A DNA stretch of 64,000 nucleotides from an uncultured Lachnospiraceae bacterium (GCA_910585075.1 CAJUED010000014.1:1-64000), one strand, 5' to 3'; shown: positions 8,231 through 17,568, counted from the first letter of the stretch. Notes: generated by a model not told the origin, from the letters alone. Translations and numbers: made by a program.

Positions 8231-9494
8231 GACACCATTTATTACAAAAGAAAAGGCACAGGAAATTGCGAAAACCTATCCAACCCCCTTTTATTTATAC
8301 GATGAAAGGGGAATACGTGAGAATGCCAAAGCTGTGAAGGAAGCGTTTGCGTGGAATCCGGGGTTTAAAGAATACTTCGCCGTAAAGGCAACGCCCAACC
8401 CGTATCTGATTCAAATTTTGAGGGATTACGGCTGCGGCTGCGACTGTTCGTCTATGACGGAGCTTATGCTCAGCAGTGCGATTGGGGTATCAGGAGATGA
8501 TATAATGTTTTCCTCCAATGAAACGCCGGCTGATGAGTATGCCTATGCGGCGAAAGTGGGGGCGATCATCAACCTGGATGACATTACCCATATTGATTTT
8601 GTGGAAAATATTTTAGGCAGGCTTCCGGAGACCATGAGCTGTCGGTATAATCCTGGCGGGATATTTCAAATGAGCAATGGAATCATGGATAACCCCGGGG
8701 ACGCCAAGTATGGATTTACCACGGAGCAGATGTTCGAAGGATACCGCATTCTTAAGGAAAAGGGGGTGAAAAACTTTGGTATTCATGCTTTCCTTGCAAG
8801 TAATACGGTGACAAACGAATATTATCCAATCCTTGCCGGGAAGCTTTTTGAGATGGCCGTTCAACTGGAAAAAGAAACCGGCGCAGATATAAAATTTATA
8901 AATCTTTCAGGGGGCGTGGGTATTCCCTACACACCGGACCAGGACCCCAATGATATAAGAGCTATCGGAGAAGGGGTGCGAAGGGTTTATGAACAGGTGC
9001 TGGTGCCCGCCGGGATGGGGGATGTGGCCATTTATACGGAAATGGGACGCTTCATGATGGGACCATATGGGCAGCTGGTGACGAAGGCAATCCACGAAAA
9101 ACATACGTACAAGGAATACATTGGTGTGGACGCCTGCGCGGTGAATTTGATGCGCCCGGCCATGTACGGCGCTTATCATCATATTACCGTTCTGGGAAAG
9201 GAAAATGCCCCCTGCGACCACAAATATGATGTTGTGGGTTCTCTGTGTGAAAATAATGACAAGTTCGCCATAGACAGAATGCTGCCTGAGATTGAAAAGG
9301 GAGATTATCTTGTCATCCACGATACAGGGGCTCACGGCCATGCTATGGGGTACAATTATAATGGAAAGTTAAGGTCTGCTGAGCTTTTGTTGAAAGAAGA
9401 CGGAGGGGTGCAGATGATTCGAAGGGCGGAGACACCAAAGGATTACTTTGCAACCCTGGATTGCTTTGAGAATTATGATAAGCTTGTTTTATAA
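8223..9494 (+). CDS. lysA: Diaminopimelate decarboxylase-like PLP enzyme
   Basis: A fold-type III PLP decarboxylase of 423 residues. It has the PLP-binding Lys55 in YFAVKATPNP, the CDCSSMTELMLS strand, the Gly-rich phosphate loop (NLSGGVGIPY), the active-site Cys in GSLCENNDKF and the C-terminal Tyr/substrate region (DTGAHGHAMGYNYNGKLRSAELLL). LysA makes lysine from meso-diaminopimelate. Translational coupling to a TrmB-like regulator is unusual for a plain biosynthetic lysA, so a related amino-acid decarboxylase role is possible. The start lies in AAAATTATGAATAAG, within the regulator's 3' end. Confidence 0.85.
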   Translation: MNKTPFITKEKAQEIAKTYPTPFYLYDERGIRENAKAVKEAFAWNPGFKEYFAVKATPNPYLIQILRDYGCGCDCSSMTELMLSSAIGVSGDDIMFSSNETPADEYAYAAKVGAIINLDDITHIDFVENILGRLPETMSCRYNPGGIFQMSNGIMDNPGDAKYGFTTEQMFEGYRILKEKGVKNFGIHAFLASNTVTNEYYPILAGKLFEMAVQLEKETGADIKFINLSGGVGIPYTPDQDPNDIRAIGEGVRRVYEQVLVPAGMGDVAIYTEMGRFMMGPYGQLVTKAIHEKHTYKEYIGVDACAVNLMRPAMYGAYHHITVLGKENAPCDHKYDVVGSLCENNDKFAIDRMLPEIEKGDYLVIHDTGAHGHAMGYNYNGKLRSAELLLKEDGGVQMIRRAETPKDYFATLDCFENYDKLVL

Positions 9495-9515
9495 TAAAAA
9501 AATTTGCAAAAAAAC

Positions 9516-9544
9516 TTGTCAACGACGGCCGAATATGCTATAGT
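9516..9544 (+). promoter_or_regulatory. Promoter of tRNA-Leu
   Basis: TTGTCA (9516-9521), a 17-bp spacer and TATAGT (9539-9544) lie 26 bp before the tRNA. The flanking GCCGAATAT / ATATTCGGC is an inverted repeat over the -10. Confidence 0.8.
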
Positions 9545-9570
9545 AATATTCGGCTGTTAAATTTATTTGA

Positions 9571-9653
9571 GCCGGCGTGTCGGAATGGCAGACGAGGCAG
9601 ACTCAAAATCTGTTGTGGGCAACCACGTGTGGGTTCAAGTCCCACCGCCGGCA
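9571..9653 (+). tRNA. tRNA-Leu (anticodon CAA)
   Basis: An 83-nt class II tRNA. The acceptor stem is GCCGGCG/CGCCGGC with discriminator A. The D arm is rich in GG; the anticodon loop CTCAAAA gives CAA, which reads UUG. There is a variable arm (TGGGCAACCACG region) and the T arm is GTGGGTTCAAGTCCCAC. CCA is not encoded. Confidence 0.95.
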
Positions 9654-9656
9654 GGC

Positions 9657-9694
9657 AAGACTTTACGGGTTTATGGATTCGTAAAGTCTTTTTG
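9657..9694 (+). terminator. Terminator of tRNA-Leu
   Basis: A perfect 11-bp stem AAGACTTTACG / CGTAAAGTCTT with a 12-nt loop is followed by TTT and T-rich sequence. Confidence 0.88.
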
Positions 9695-9707
9695 CTTTCA
9701 ATAAGCT

Positions 9708-9860
9708 GATGCACGAAGCGGGAGAAGATTTCGACTCAACAGACTTACATAATATGCGAAGCATGAGAACGTTTCATGCGGCAGGTATAATATGCGGGGC
9801 GTGAGAACCTTCCAATCAACAGGCTTATTGTATGCGAAGCGTGACAGCGTTTGATAACAG
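9708..9860. repeat. Four degenerate ~40-bp tandem units before nagB
   Basis: Units starting at 9708, 9753, 9791 and 9831 share a TATGCGAAGCGTGAGAACGTT core (written here as a consensus of diverged copies) and, in two copies, a CAACAG(A/G)CTTA tail. No ORF covers them. They could be an intergenic repeat or a multi-site operator for nagB. Confidence 0.6.
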
Positions 9861-9897
9861 TAAAAAAGCGCCGGGGGATGCGCGGAAATGAGGGAAA

Positions 9898-10623
9898 ATG
9901 AGGATAATACGAGCGAAAGATTACGATGAAATGAGCAGAAGGGCGGCAAATATCTTAGCCGCACAGATGATTATGAAGCCCAATTGCGTTCTGGGCCTTG
10001 CAACGGGTTCAACGCCAATCGGCACATACGCCCAGCTTGTGGAATGGTATAACAGGGGAGATTTGGATTTCTCCGAAGTGACCACGGTGAATCTGGATGA
10101 ATATAAAGGTCTGCCCAGGGAAAATGACCAGAGCTATTATTATTTTATGAATGACAATCTGTTCCACAAGGTTAATGTGAGACCGGAAAGAACCTTCCTT
10201 CCCAACGGAATGGAACCGGACAGTGATAAGGCATGTAAAGAATACGATCAAATCATTGCAGGGACAGGGGGAGTTGACCTGCAGCTTTTGGGGCTTGGAC
10301 ATAATGGGCATATTGGTTTCAATGAGCCCGGAGCTGCCTTTGAAGCCGGTACTAACTGTGTGGATTTGACAGAATCCACCATTAAAGCAAACCAAAGATT
10401 CTTTGCTTCTATGGATGAGGTGCCAAAGCAGGCCTACACCATGGGAATCGGAACCATCATGCGTGCAAAGAAGATACTGGTGGTGGTAAGCGGTGAGGAT
10501 AAAGCCGAGATTGTAAAAAAAGCCTTCTTCGGCCCCATCACCCCACAGGTGCCCGCTTCCGTACTTCAGCTGCATGGAGATGTCACCATTGTGGCGGATG
10601 AGGCGGCGTTATCCTTAATTTAG
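9898..10623 (+). CDS. nagB: Glucosamine-6-phosphate deaminase
   Basis: NagB converts glucosamine-6-phosphate to fructose-6-phosphate and ammonia, sending amino sugars into glycolysis. The 241-residue protein has the phosphate loop (LGLATGSTPIGTY), the catalytic Asp region (VTTVNLDEYKGL) and the active-site segment GLGHNGHIGFNEPG; length is typical. The ATG at 9898 follows AAATGAGGGAAA. nagA or a PTS gene does not accompany it. It has its own terminator and lies behind a tandem-repeat region that could hold regulator sites. Confidence 0.95.
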   Translation: MRIIRAKDYDEMSRRAANILAAQMIMKPNCVLGLATGSTPIGTYAQLVEWYNRGDLDFSEVTTVNLDEYKGLPRENDQSYYYFMNDNLFHKVNVRPERTFLPNGMEPDSDKACKEYDQIIAGTGGVDLQLLGLGHNGHIGFNEPGAAFEAGTNCVDLTESTIKANQRFFASMDEVPKQAYTMGIGTIMRAKKILVVVSGEDKAEIVKKAFFGPITPQVPASVLQLHGDVTIVADEAALSLI

Positions 10624-10636
10624 AAGCTCATTAAAA

Positions 10637-10669
10637 GGACTGTTACAAGAAGGTAGCAGTCTTTTTTTT
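10637..10669 (+). terminator. Terminator of nagB
   Basis: GACTGTTAC / GTAGCAGTC stem (one G-U pair) followed by eight T. Confidence 0.88.
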
Positions 10670-10759
10670 CGCACGGAGGCGAATAACATTTACTTTACCC
10701 TGTTTTTAGTGTATATTTATTAAGGTGGGCAGGAAAAAGCATTACAGTGAGGAACTGTC

Positions 10760-11083
10760 ATGATATGTAAAGATATAGAGGATATGATTCCTTCTTTCCT
10801 GGCGGATGATTTGGATACGGATGATTTGCGGGAATTTATGGAGCATGTGGACAATTGTGAAGATTGCATGGAAGAACTTTCCATCCAGTTTCTTGTACTG
10901 GAGGGGCTTGCAAGATTAGAGGACGGTAATGTGTTTGACCTTCAGAGGGAGCTGGATATTCGGCTTGAGGAGGCCGGGCACAGTTTAAACCGCCGGGAAG
11001 GCATGCAGATTTTTCTTTATATACTGGAAAGTCTGGTAGTGATAGCGGCGATCGTATTTGTGGCGCTTTTATTTGTTTTATAA
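10760..11083 (+). CDS. Small zinc-finger (zf-HC2-like) membrane protein
   Basis: A 107-residue protein with an N-terminal anti-sigma-type zinc finger (CKDIEDMIPSFL, then HVDNCEDC giving the H-x3-C-x2-C pattern) and one C-terminal membrane helix (FLYILESLVVIAAIVFVALLFVL). The layout matches zf-HC2 anti-sigma-like proteins, but no sigma factor gene is adjacent. It precedes polA by 69 bp on the same strand and may be co-transcribed. Partner unknown. Confidence 0.7.
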   Translation: MICKDIEDMIPSFLADDLDTDDLREFMEHVDNCEDCMEELSIQFLVLEGLARLEDGNVFDLQRELDIRLEEAGHSLNRREGMQIFLYILESLVVIAAIVFVALLFVL

Positions 11084-11152
11084 TATCGCCCTTGGCGGGC
11101 AGCACCGTAAACCCGTGGCTTTGCAAAGCGGCGTGAAAGGGGACTTGGAAGT

Positions 11153-13792
11153 ATGGAAAAACTTGTTTTGATTGACGGGCACAGCATATTGAACAGGGCG
11201 TTTTATGGGGTGCCTGACCTTACCAACAGCGCAGGGCTTCATACCAATGCGATATACGGCTTTTTAAATATTTTATTTAAAATTATGGAGGAAGAAAAGC
11301 CGGATTACCTGACGGTTGCCTTTGATGTGAAAGCGCCTACTTTCCGCCATGAAATATATAAGGAATACAAAGGAACCAGAAAGCCCATGCCGGAGGAACT
11401 GCGGGAGCAGGTACCGGTTCTTAAGGAGACTCTCTCCGCCATGGGCATTAAAATGATGGAAAAGGCAGGGCTTGAAGCGGACGATATTCTTGGAACTCTG
11501 GCAAAAAGGGCCCAGAAGGCCGGGATGGAGGTATCCCTTGTATCCGGTGACAGAGATTTGCTGCAAGTTGCCACGGATGTGATTAAGGTAAGGATACCAA
11601 AGACCAAAGGCGGAAAGACGGAGATAGAGGACTATTATGCGCCGGATGTAGAGAAAAAGTATCAGGTAAACCCGATTCAGTTCATTGACTTAAAGGCTCT
11701 GATGGGAGATACTGCCGACAATATTCCGGGGGTTCCCAAAGTTGGTGAAAAGACGGCGACGGAGCTGATGCTAAAGTTCGGCTCCCTTGATAATATTTAT
11801 GAACATGTGGATGAGGTTGCCAAAAAATCGGTGCGGGAGTCCCTCATCAATAATAAAGAGCTGGCCTATTTAAGCAAAACGCTGGCTACGATTAACCAGG
11901 AGAGTCCGCTGGAATTTTCCTTTGAGGATGCCAAGGTGCATGATTTTTATACGGAAGATGCCTATGTGGTTTTTAAACGGCTGGAATTTAAAAATCTTTT
12001 GTCTCATTTTGAAAAGGGAGTTTCCAATGAAACCATCACGGCGGATTTCCGGATGGTAGAGGAGCTGGCTAAGGCCGAGGAAGTTTTTAAAAGGGCCGGC
12101 GGGGAAGATAAGGAAATCGGGTTCGCCCTGCTAAAGGATAAGGGAAAGAACGGATTTGCAGGGATTGCGCTGGCATTTGCAGATGGCGGCTGCTTTTTCA
12201 TGGCAAAGGGCGGACTGTTGACGGAAGACTATTTGAAAGGAAAAATGTCTGAGCTTGCTTTACATGCAAGGCTTTGCTGCGGGGATATCAAAGATGCCTA
12301 TGCGTATCTTTCCTGTGATGAGACAGAGAGGTTTTTTGATATTATTTTAGCGGCATATCTGCTGAACCCGCTGAAAAACGACTATACGGCTGCGGATGTG
12401 GCCAATGAGCATCTGGGGCTTATGATACCGGAGCGGGCACAGCGTTTTGGAAAACTTTCTTTGGAGGACGCGCTTTTGCAGAATCCGGAGGAGTTCACCC
12501 AGTATGCATGTTTCCTTGCCTATGTGGCAATGAAGGCGGCTCCTGTGCTTAAGGAAAAGCTGGAAGATACAGGAATGGAGCCTCTTATGAGGGAGATAGA
12601 GATGCCTCTTACCTATGTCCTTTATGATATGGAAAGGGAAGGGATTTCCGTAAAACCTGAGGAACTGAAGGCTTACGGAGAGGCCCTGGTAGGCCGTATC
12701 AGTGAGCTGGAACAGAGGATTTACGGGGAGGCCGGGGTGGAATTCAACATCAATTCCCCCAAGCAGCTGGGAGAGATTTTGTTTGAAAAGTTAAAGCTCC
12801 CGGGAGGGAAAAAGACCAAGACAGGTTATTCCACCGCAGCGGATGTGTTGGAAAAACTGGCCCCTGACCATATGATTGTGGCGGATGTGCTGGAATACAG
12901 GGGGCTTGCAAAATTAAAATCTACCTATGCGGACGGACTTTCCGCATTTATCGGAGAGGATAAACGGATTCATTCTACCTTTAACCAGACCATTACGGCC
13001 ACAGGGCGCATCAGCTCCACGGACCCTAATCTGCAGAATATTCCCATGCGGATGGAGTTGGGAAGGAAAATCCGTAAAGTGTTTGTGCCCAAGGAGGGCT
13101 TCATTTTTACGGATGCGGATTATTCCCAGATTGAGCTGCGTATACTGGCGCATATGTCAGGAGATGCCCAGCTTATAGACGCTTACCGGATGCATGCTGA
13201 TATCCACAGAATTACGGCTTCCCAGGTGTTCCATATTCCTTTCGAGGAGGTGACGGATTTGCAGCGGCGTAACGCTAAGGCTGTGAATTTTGGAATTGTG
13301 TACGGTATCAGTTCTTTTGGATTAAGCCAGGGCCTGAGTATCACAAAGAAGGAGGCGGCGGAATATATTGAGAAGTATTTTGCCACCTATCCGGGGGTAA
13401 AGAACTTTTTGGACCGGTCGGTGAAGGACGCCAAAGAAAAGGGGTATGCGGTTACTTTATTTGGAAGGAAAAGGCCGGTACCGGAGCTAAATTCCAGTAA
13501 TTTTATGCAGCGGTCTTTTGGGGAGCGGGTTGCCATGAACTCTCCCATACAGGGGACGGCGGCGGATGTGATCAAGATTGCAATGATTAAGGTGCACAGG
13601 AGGCTGAAGGAAGAAAAGCTCTGTTCCAAGCTGATTTTGCAGGTGCATGACGAGCTTTTAATTGAGACAAAGAAGGAGGAGGCCGGACAGGTACGGCGGA
13701 TTCTGGAGGAGGAGATGAGCCGTGCCGCAGAGCTTTCGGTGCGGTTAGAAATCGACCTCCATGAGGGAAATGACTGGTATGAGGCCAAGTAA
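11153..13792 (+). CDS. polA: DNA polymerase I
   Basis: Pol I fills repair gaps and removes Okazaki primers. The 879-residue protein has an N-terminal 5'-3' nuclease (residues ~1-290, with EADDILGTLA, SGDRDLLQ and the helix-hairpin-helix DNIPGVPKVGEKTA), a middle domain (~300-490) and a family A polymerase domain. Motif A is ADYSQIELRILAH, motif B includes RRNAKAVNFGIVYG, and motif C is LQVHDELLIE. The middle domain lacks a clear DxE proofreading motif, as in many Firmicutes Pol I proteins, so 3'-5' exonuclease is probably absent. coaE follows after 11 bp. Confidence 0.97.
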   Translation: MEKLVLIDGHSILNRAFYGVPDLTNSAGLHTNAIYGFLNILFKIMEEEKPDYLTVAFDVKAPTFRHEIYKEYKGTRKPMPEELREQVPVLKETLSAMGIKMMEKAGLEADDILGTLAKRAQKAGMEVSLVSGDRDLLQVATDVIKVRIPKTKGGKTEIEDYYAPDVEKKYQVNPIQFIDLKALMGDTADNIPGVPKVGEKTATELMLKFGSLDNIYEHVDEVAKKSVRESLINNKELAYLSKTLATINQESPLEFSFEDAKVHDFYTEDAYVVFKRLEFKNLLSHFEKGVSNETITADFRMVEELAKAEEVFKRAGGEDKEIGFALLKDKGKNGFAGIALAFADGGCFFMAKGGLLTEDYLKGKMSELALHARLCCGDIKDAYAYLSCDETERFFDIILAAYLLNPLKNDYTAADVANEHLGLMIPERAQRFGKLSLEDALLQNPEEFTQYACFLAYVAMKAAPVLKEKLEDTGMEPLMREIEMPLTYVLYDMEREGISVKPEELKAYGEALVGRISELEQRIYGEAGVEFNINSPKQLGEILFEKLKLPGGKKTKTGYSTAADVLEKLAPDHMIVADVLEYRGLAKLKSTYADGLSAFIGEDKRIHSTFNQTITATGRISSTDPNLQNIPMRMELGRKIRKVFVPKEGFIFTDADYSQIELRILAHMSGDAQLIDAYRMHADIHRITASQVFHIPFEEVTDLQRRNAKAVNFGIVYGISSFGLSQGLSITKKEAAEYIEKYFATYPGVKNFLDRSVKDAKEKGYAVTLFGRKRPVPELNSSNFMQRSFGERVAMNSPIQGTAADVIKIAMIKVHRRLKEEKLCSKLILQVHDELLIETKKEEAGQVRRILEEEMSRAAELSVRLEIDLHEGNDWYEAK

Positions 13793-13803
13793 CAGGTGAG
13801 CAT

Positions 13804-14409
13804 ATGAAGGTGATTGGAATTACAGGTGGAGTGGGCTCCGGGAAGTCCGCTTTGCTTGCCTATATAGCTGAAAAATATAATTGTAAGGTAATCTTAGCGG
13901 ATAAAGCCGCCCACAGGGTGGAGGCGCCGGGAGAGCCCTGTTATGAGAAATTGGTGGAGCTTTTGTCTGAGAGTATCTTAAACGAGGACGGTACCATCAA
14001 TAAAGAAAAGATGGCGGCCTGCATTTTCCGCTCGGAAGACATGTTGGAAAAGGTAAATGGAATCGTTCACCCGGCGGTGAAAACCTTTATTCTGGGAGAG
14101 ATAGAGAGGGAAAGAAAAGAGGGGGCCCTTGACTTTCTTTTTATTGAGGCAGCTCTTTTGATTGAAGACGGGTATTTGGACATTGTGGATGAAATGTGGT
14201 ATATTTATGCATTAGAGGATATAAGGCGCAGCCGCCTTAAGGAGACCAGAAAATATTCTGACGAGAAGGTAACTTCCATTATGGACTCTCAGCTTTCGGA
14301 GGAGGAATTCCGAAAGCACTGCAAGGTTGTGATTGACAACAGCGGCGCTCTTGCGGCTGCTTATGCTCAGATAGATAAGAAATTGGGGGAATATCTGTAT
14401 GGACGGTAA
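13804..14409 (+). CDS. coaE: Dephospho-CoA kinase
   Basis: CoaE phosphorylates dephospho-CoA in the last step of CoA synthesis. The 201-residue P-loop kinase has Walker A ITGGVGSGKS at the N-terminus, the ADKAAHRV substrate segment, the HP motif (GIVHPAVK), FIEAALLIEDG and a C-terminal VIDNSG loop. The ATG at 13804 follows CAGGTGAGCAT. The gene sits between polA (11-bp gap) and the FtsA-like gene (11-bp overlap), a tight operon. Confidence 0.95.
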   Translation: MKVIGITGGVGSGKSALLAYIAEKYNCKVILADKAAHRVEAPGEPCYEKLVELLSESILNEDGTINKEKMAACIFRSEDMLEKVNGIVHPAVKTFILGEIERERKEGALDFLFIEAALLIEDGYLDIVDEMWYIYALEDIRRSRLKETRKYSDEKVTSIMDSQLSEEEFRKHCKVVIDNSGALAAAYAQIDKKLGEYLYGR

Positions 14410-16519
14410 AAAATACGGGGGACAGCTGGTATTTGGTCTGGATATAGGAACCAGAAGCGTTGTGGGCACTGTGGGCTACAAAAGTGGAAATCGGTTTGTA
14501 GTCATTGCCCATAGGGTGAAAGAGCATGACACCCGTTCCATGTTGGACGGACAGATTCACGATATTCACAGGGTGGGAGAGACCATCTCCTCGGTAAAGG
14601 CACAGCTTGAGGAAGTAGTAGGGCGTCCTTTATCCGAAGTGTGTATTGCCGCCGCAGGCCGTGTCCTTCGGACGGTAACGACTCATGTGGAGTATCCTTT
14701 TACAAGGGACCAGGAGGTGGGCCAGGAGGATATTTACGGCTTGATTTCCGCCGGGATTGAAAAGGCGTACCAGGAATTCATTGAACAGAACGAAGAAGAC
14801 GACCTGAAATTTTACTGTGTAGGGTATTCTGTGGTGAGATATTATTTAAACGGATATCTTATGGGCAATCTGGAAGGACATAAGGCCAGAACCATTGGGC
14901 TTGATTTGATTGCCACCTTTTTACCGGATGATGTGGTGGACGGGCTTTATAAGGCGGTGGAGCTTGCAGGCCTTAACGTAAGCAGCCTTACCTTAGAGCC
15001 TATTGCAGCTATCCAGCTTGCCATACCGGAGCGGTTTCGGATGCTGAATATTGCCCTTTTAGATGTGGGGGCGGGGACCTCCGATATTTCCATTACAAAC
15101 GACGGGTGTATTTTGGCCTATGGCATGATTCCAATAGCCGGGGATGTGCTGACAGAGGCAATTGCCCGGCACTGCCTGGTGGATTTTGCCACTGCGGAGC
15201 AGATTAAGCGGGATGCCGGGGAAATGGAAACGATTTCCTACACGGATGTGATGCTTTTGCCCCAGACGGTAAGCAGCAAGGAGATTAAAGAGGTGACGGC
15301 GCCTCTGATTGACGATATGGCGACTCAGGCGGCTGAAAAGATTAAAGAGTTAAACGGTGACAAAGCGGTCAGTGCAGTGTTTGTGGTAGGGGGCGGTGGA
15401 AAAATGCCAGGTTATACGGAAGCGGTTGCTGAAAAACTGGGAATAGCCAAAGAGCGTGTGGCCCTCCGGGGAGAGGAGGTTATGCAGCAGATTGTTTTTG
15501 AGGAGGATGTGAAAAAGGACAGTGTGCTGGTTACGCCTATCGGAATTTGTCTGAATTTTTATGAGCAGAGCAACAATTTTATCTTTGTCAGCTTTAACGG
15601 CAGTAGAATTAAAATATACGACAACAACCGGCTCAGTGTGGGGGATGCGGCCCTGCAGGTGCAGTTTCCTAACGACGGTTTATTCCCTAAACGGGGGAAG
15701 GCCCTTAATTTTACGGTTAACGGAAAGCATCGGATGGCAAGAGGACAGCTTGGAGAGGCGGCGATTATTACGGTAAACGGTGAGACCTCGGACATTCATA
15801 CACCCATCCATGCAAATGATGTGATCCAGGTGGTGGAATCTACTGCCGGGGAGGAAGGACACCTTATGCTTGGGGCCCTGCCTGAAACCTCCGAGAGCCT
15901 TTGTGTGTATGTAAATGAGAAAAAGATAATTGTGCCCAGATTTGCCAGCGTCAACGGCAGCCTGCAATCCAACTATTATGAGATTCAGGAGGGTGACGAG
16001 ATTGAAATCCTGAATTATTATACGGTAGGACAGATTATCGAGTTTATGGACGTGGTTCTTGACCCTAATATGAATCTGTACGTAAATAACAAGCTTGCGG
16101 ATAAGGAAACCCCGGTTTATGAAAACTTTTCCGTGCTCTGGACATTGGAAACACTTCCGGCGGCAATGGATTTGTGGAAGGATGATACCTATGATATGCT
16201 GCCTGAGGCGGAGGAAGGCGACCAAATACAGCGAGATGGGAAGAACAATGCTGACTTCCGTGGAAATAACGGGGAGAGTGGAGAGAGGAATTTATTACCT
16301 GATAAAAAGGAAAGCTTTATTGAGCTGATGGTCAATGGAAAACCCATTGCTTTAAGCGGCAAGGAAGAATATATTTATGTGGATGTGTTTGAGGCCATTG
16401 ATTTTGACCTGACAAGGCCAAGAGGAAAGAGTATTGTCACTACTTTAAACGGACGTCCGGCCCAGTATATGGAGCCGCTGCATCAGGGGGATGTGCTGGA
16501 AGTGTATTGGAAGTCATAA
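14399..16519 (+). CDS. FtsA/PilM-like actin-fold ATPase with long C-terminal extension
   Basis: A 706-residue protein. Residues ~1-330 are an FtsA-like actin fold with phosphate 1 (FGLDIGTRSVVG), the FtsA 1C-like region (IHDIHRVGETISSVKAQLEEV, divided by one linker), phosphate 2 (ALLDVGAGTSDISI) and the adenosine loop (VFVVGGGGKMPGY). About 370 further residues follow. They contain several short beta-rich stretches of similar look (FTVNGKHRMAR, ITVNGETSDIH, VYVNEKKIIV, LYVNNKLADKE, LMVNGKPIALS, TTLNGRPAQY), reminiscent of repeated beta-grasp or ubiquitin-like folds. Classical FtsA is ~420 residues and lacks this. Translation starts inside coaE after GGGGGAA. A role in envelope or division machinery is an inference. 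Confidence 0.8.
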   Translation: MDGKKYGGQLVFGLDIGTRSVVGTVGYKSGNRFVVIAHRVKEHDTRSMLDGQIHDIHRVGETISSVKAQLEEVVGRPLSEVCIAAAGRVLRTVTTHVEYPFTRDQEVGQEDIYGLISAGIEKAYQEFIEQNEEDDLKFYCVGYSVVRYYLNGYLMGNLEGHKARTIGLDLIATFLPDDVVDGLYKAVELAGLNVSSLTLEPIAAIQLAIPERFRMLNIALLDVGAGTSDISITNDGCILAYGMIPIAGDVLTEAIARHCLVDFATAEQIKRDAGEMETISYTDVMLLPQTVSSKEIKEVTAPLIDDMATQAAEKIKELNGDKAVSAVFVVGGGGKMPGYTEAVAEKLGIAKERVALRGEEVMQQIVFEEDVKKDSVLVTPIGICLNFYEQSNNFIFVSFNGSRIKIYDNNRLSVGDAALQVQFPNDGLFPKRGKALNFTVNGKHRMARGQLGEAAIITVNGETSDIHTPIHANDVIQVVESTAGEEGHLMLGALPETSESLCVYVNEKKIIVPRFASVNGSLQSNYYEIQEGDEIEILNYYTVGQIIEFMDVVLDPNMNLYVNNKLADKETPVYENFSVLWTLETLPAAMDLWKDDTYDMLPEAEEGDQIQRDGKNNADFRGNNGESGERNLLPDKKESFIELMVNGKPIALSGKEEYIYVDVFEAIDFDLTRPRGKSIVTTLNGRPAQYMEPLHQGDVLEVYWKS

Positions 16520-16625
16520 GAACGCATGTTATTGAAAATACAATAGTGATGTTTTGGTTGTAGTTAAGGGACAGAAATGCATTGGCAGATTAAATAACAG
16601 GAGAAAGGGAGCTTAAAGATACAAA

Positions 16626-17450
16626 ATGAGGATTTGTAGTATTGCCAGCGGCAGTAGCGGAAACTGTATTTATGTGGGATCGGACGCTACGCATCTGCTG
16701 GTGGATGTGGGAATCAGTGGAAAAAGAACGGAGGCAGGGCTTAAGGAGCTTGGCCTTACCATGAGAGATATTGATGGAATCCTTATCACTCATGAGCACG
16801 CGGACCATATTGCAGGTCTTGGGGTACTTGAGCGCAAATATGAGGTGCCGGTCTATGCCACAAGAGGAACCATTGAGGCGATTAAGGGGAATAAATCCCT
16901 GGGAAAGATACCGGAGGAACTTTTCTGCCCTGTCTGTGCGGATGAGAAAGTGATTATCAAGGATTTAACCTGTAATCCCATGCGGATATCCCATGATGCG
17001 GCGGAGCCGGTGGCTTACCGGATTTCCCACGGAAGGAAAAAGGTGGGAATTGTTACCGACCTTGGCACTTACAATGACTATACGGTGGAATCCTTAAAGG
17101 GGATGGACGCTCTGCTTTTAGAGGCCAATCATGATGTGAATATGCTGCAGGTAGGGCCTTATCCCTATTATTTAAAGCAGCGGATTTTAGGGGACAGAGG
17201 ACATTTATCCAATGAAAGAGCCGGTCAGCTCCTGTGCGATTTGCTTCACGATAAGCTGCAGGCGGTTGTGTTGGGGCATTTGAGTAAAGAAAATAATCTG
17301 CCGGAACTGGCCTACGAGGCTGTGCGGGTGGAAGTGACTATGGCGTGTATGGGAGAAAAAGAGGACAGGCAATCCGGGATAAGGCCTTCGGATTTTCCCA
17401 TGTATGTTGCGGCAAGGAGCGAGCCGTCTAAGGTGATACATATTGCATAA
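16626..17450 (+). CDS. walJ: MBL-fold metallo-hydrolase, WalJ/YycJ type
   Basis: A 274-residue metallo-beta-lactamase-fold protein: SIASGSSGNCIYV opening, metal-binding ITHEHADHIAGL, RISHDAAEPVAYRI, GIVTDLG, LLLEANHD and VLGHLSKENN carry the His/Asp ligands. This arrangement is typical of YycJ/WalJ proteins, proposed to act on DNA or in cell-wall/division coordination. Here it is not linked to walRK but stands after the FtsA-like gene (106-bp gap). The ATG at 16626 follows GGAGAAAGGGAGC with a long spacing. Confidence 0.88.
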   Translation: MRICSIASGSSGNCIYVGSDATHLLVDVGISGKRTEAGLKELGLTMRDIDGILITHEHADHIAGLGVLERKYEVPVYATRGTIEAIKGNKSLGKIPEELFCPVCADEKVIIKDLTCNPMRISHDAAEPVAYRISHGRKKVGIVTDLGTYNDYTVESLKGMDALLLEANHDVNMLQVGPYPYYLKQRILGDRGHLSNERAGQLLCDLLHDKLQAVVLGHLSKENNLPELAYEAVRVEVTMACMGEKEDRQSGIRPSDFPMYVAARSEPSKVIHIA

Positions 17451-17568
17451 CTGATTTTGCCGTATCAGGCACAGTTGTGTTCCGAAATTTTGATATGGTA
17501 AGAGGCCTGTGATGGCGCGGCATATACAGGCTTTTACAAATACAGGGGCCGCGCAGAAATGAGGAGAA

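Noticed and set aside
10760-11083. Sigma/anti-sigma pair
   Set aside because: The zinc-finger protein looks like an anti-sigma factor but no sigma-factor gene is adjacent, so only the single protein is reported.
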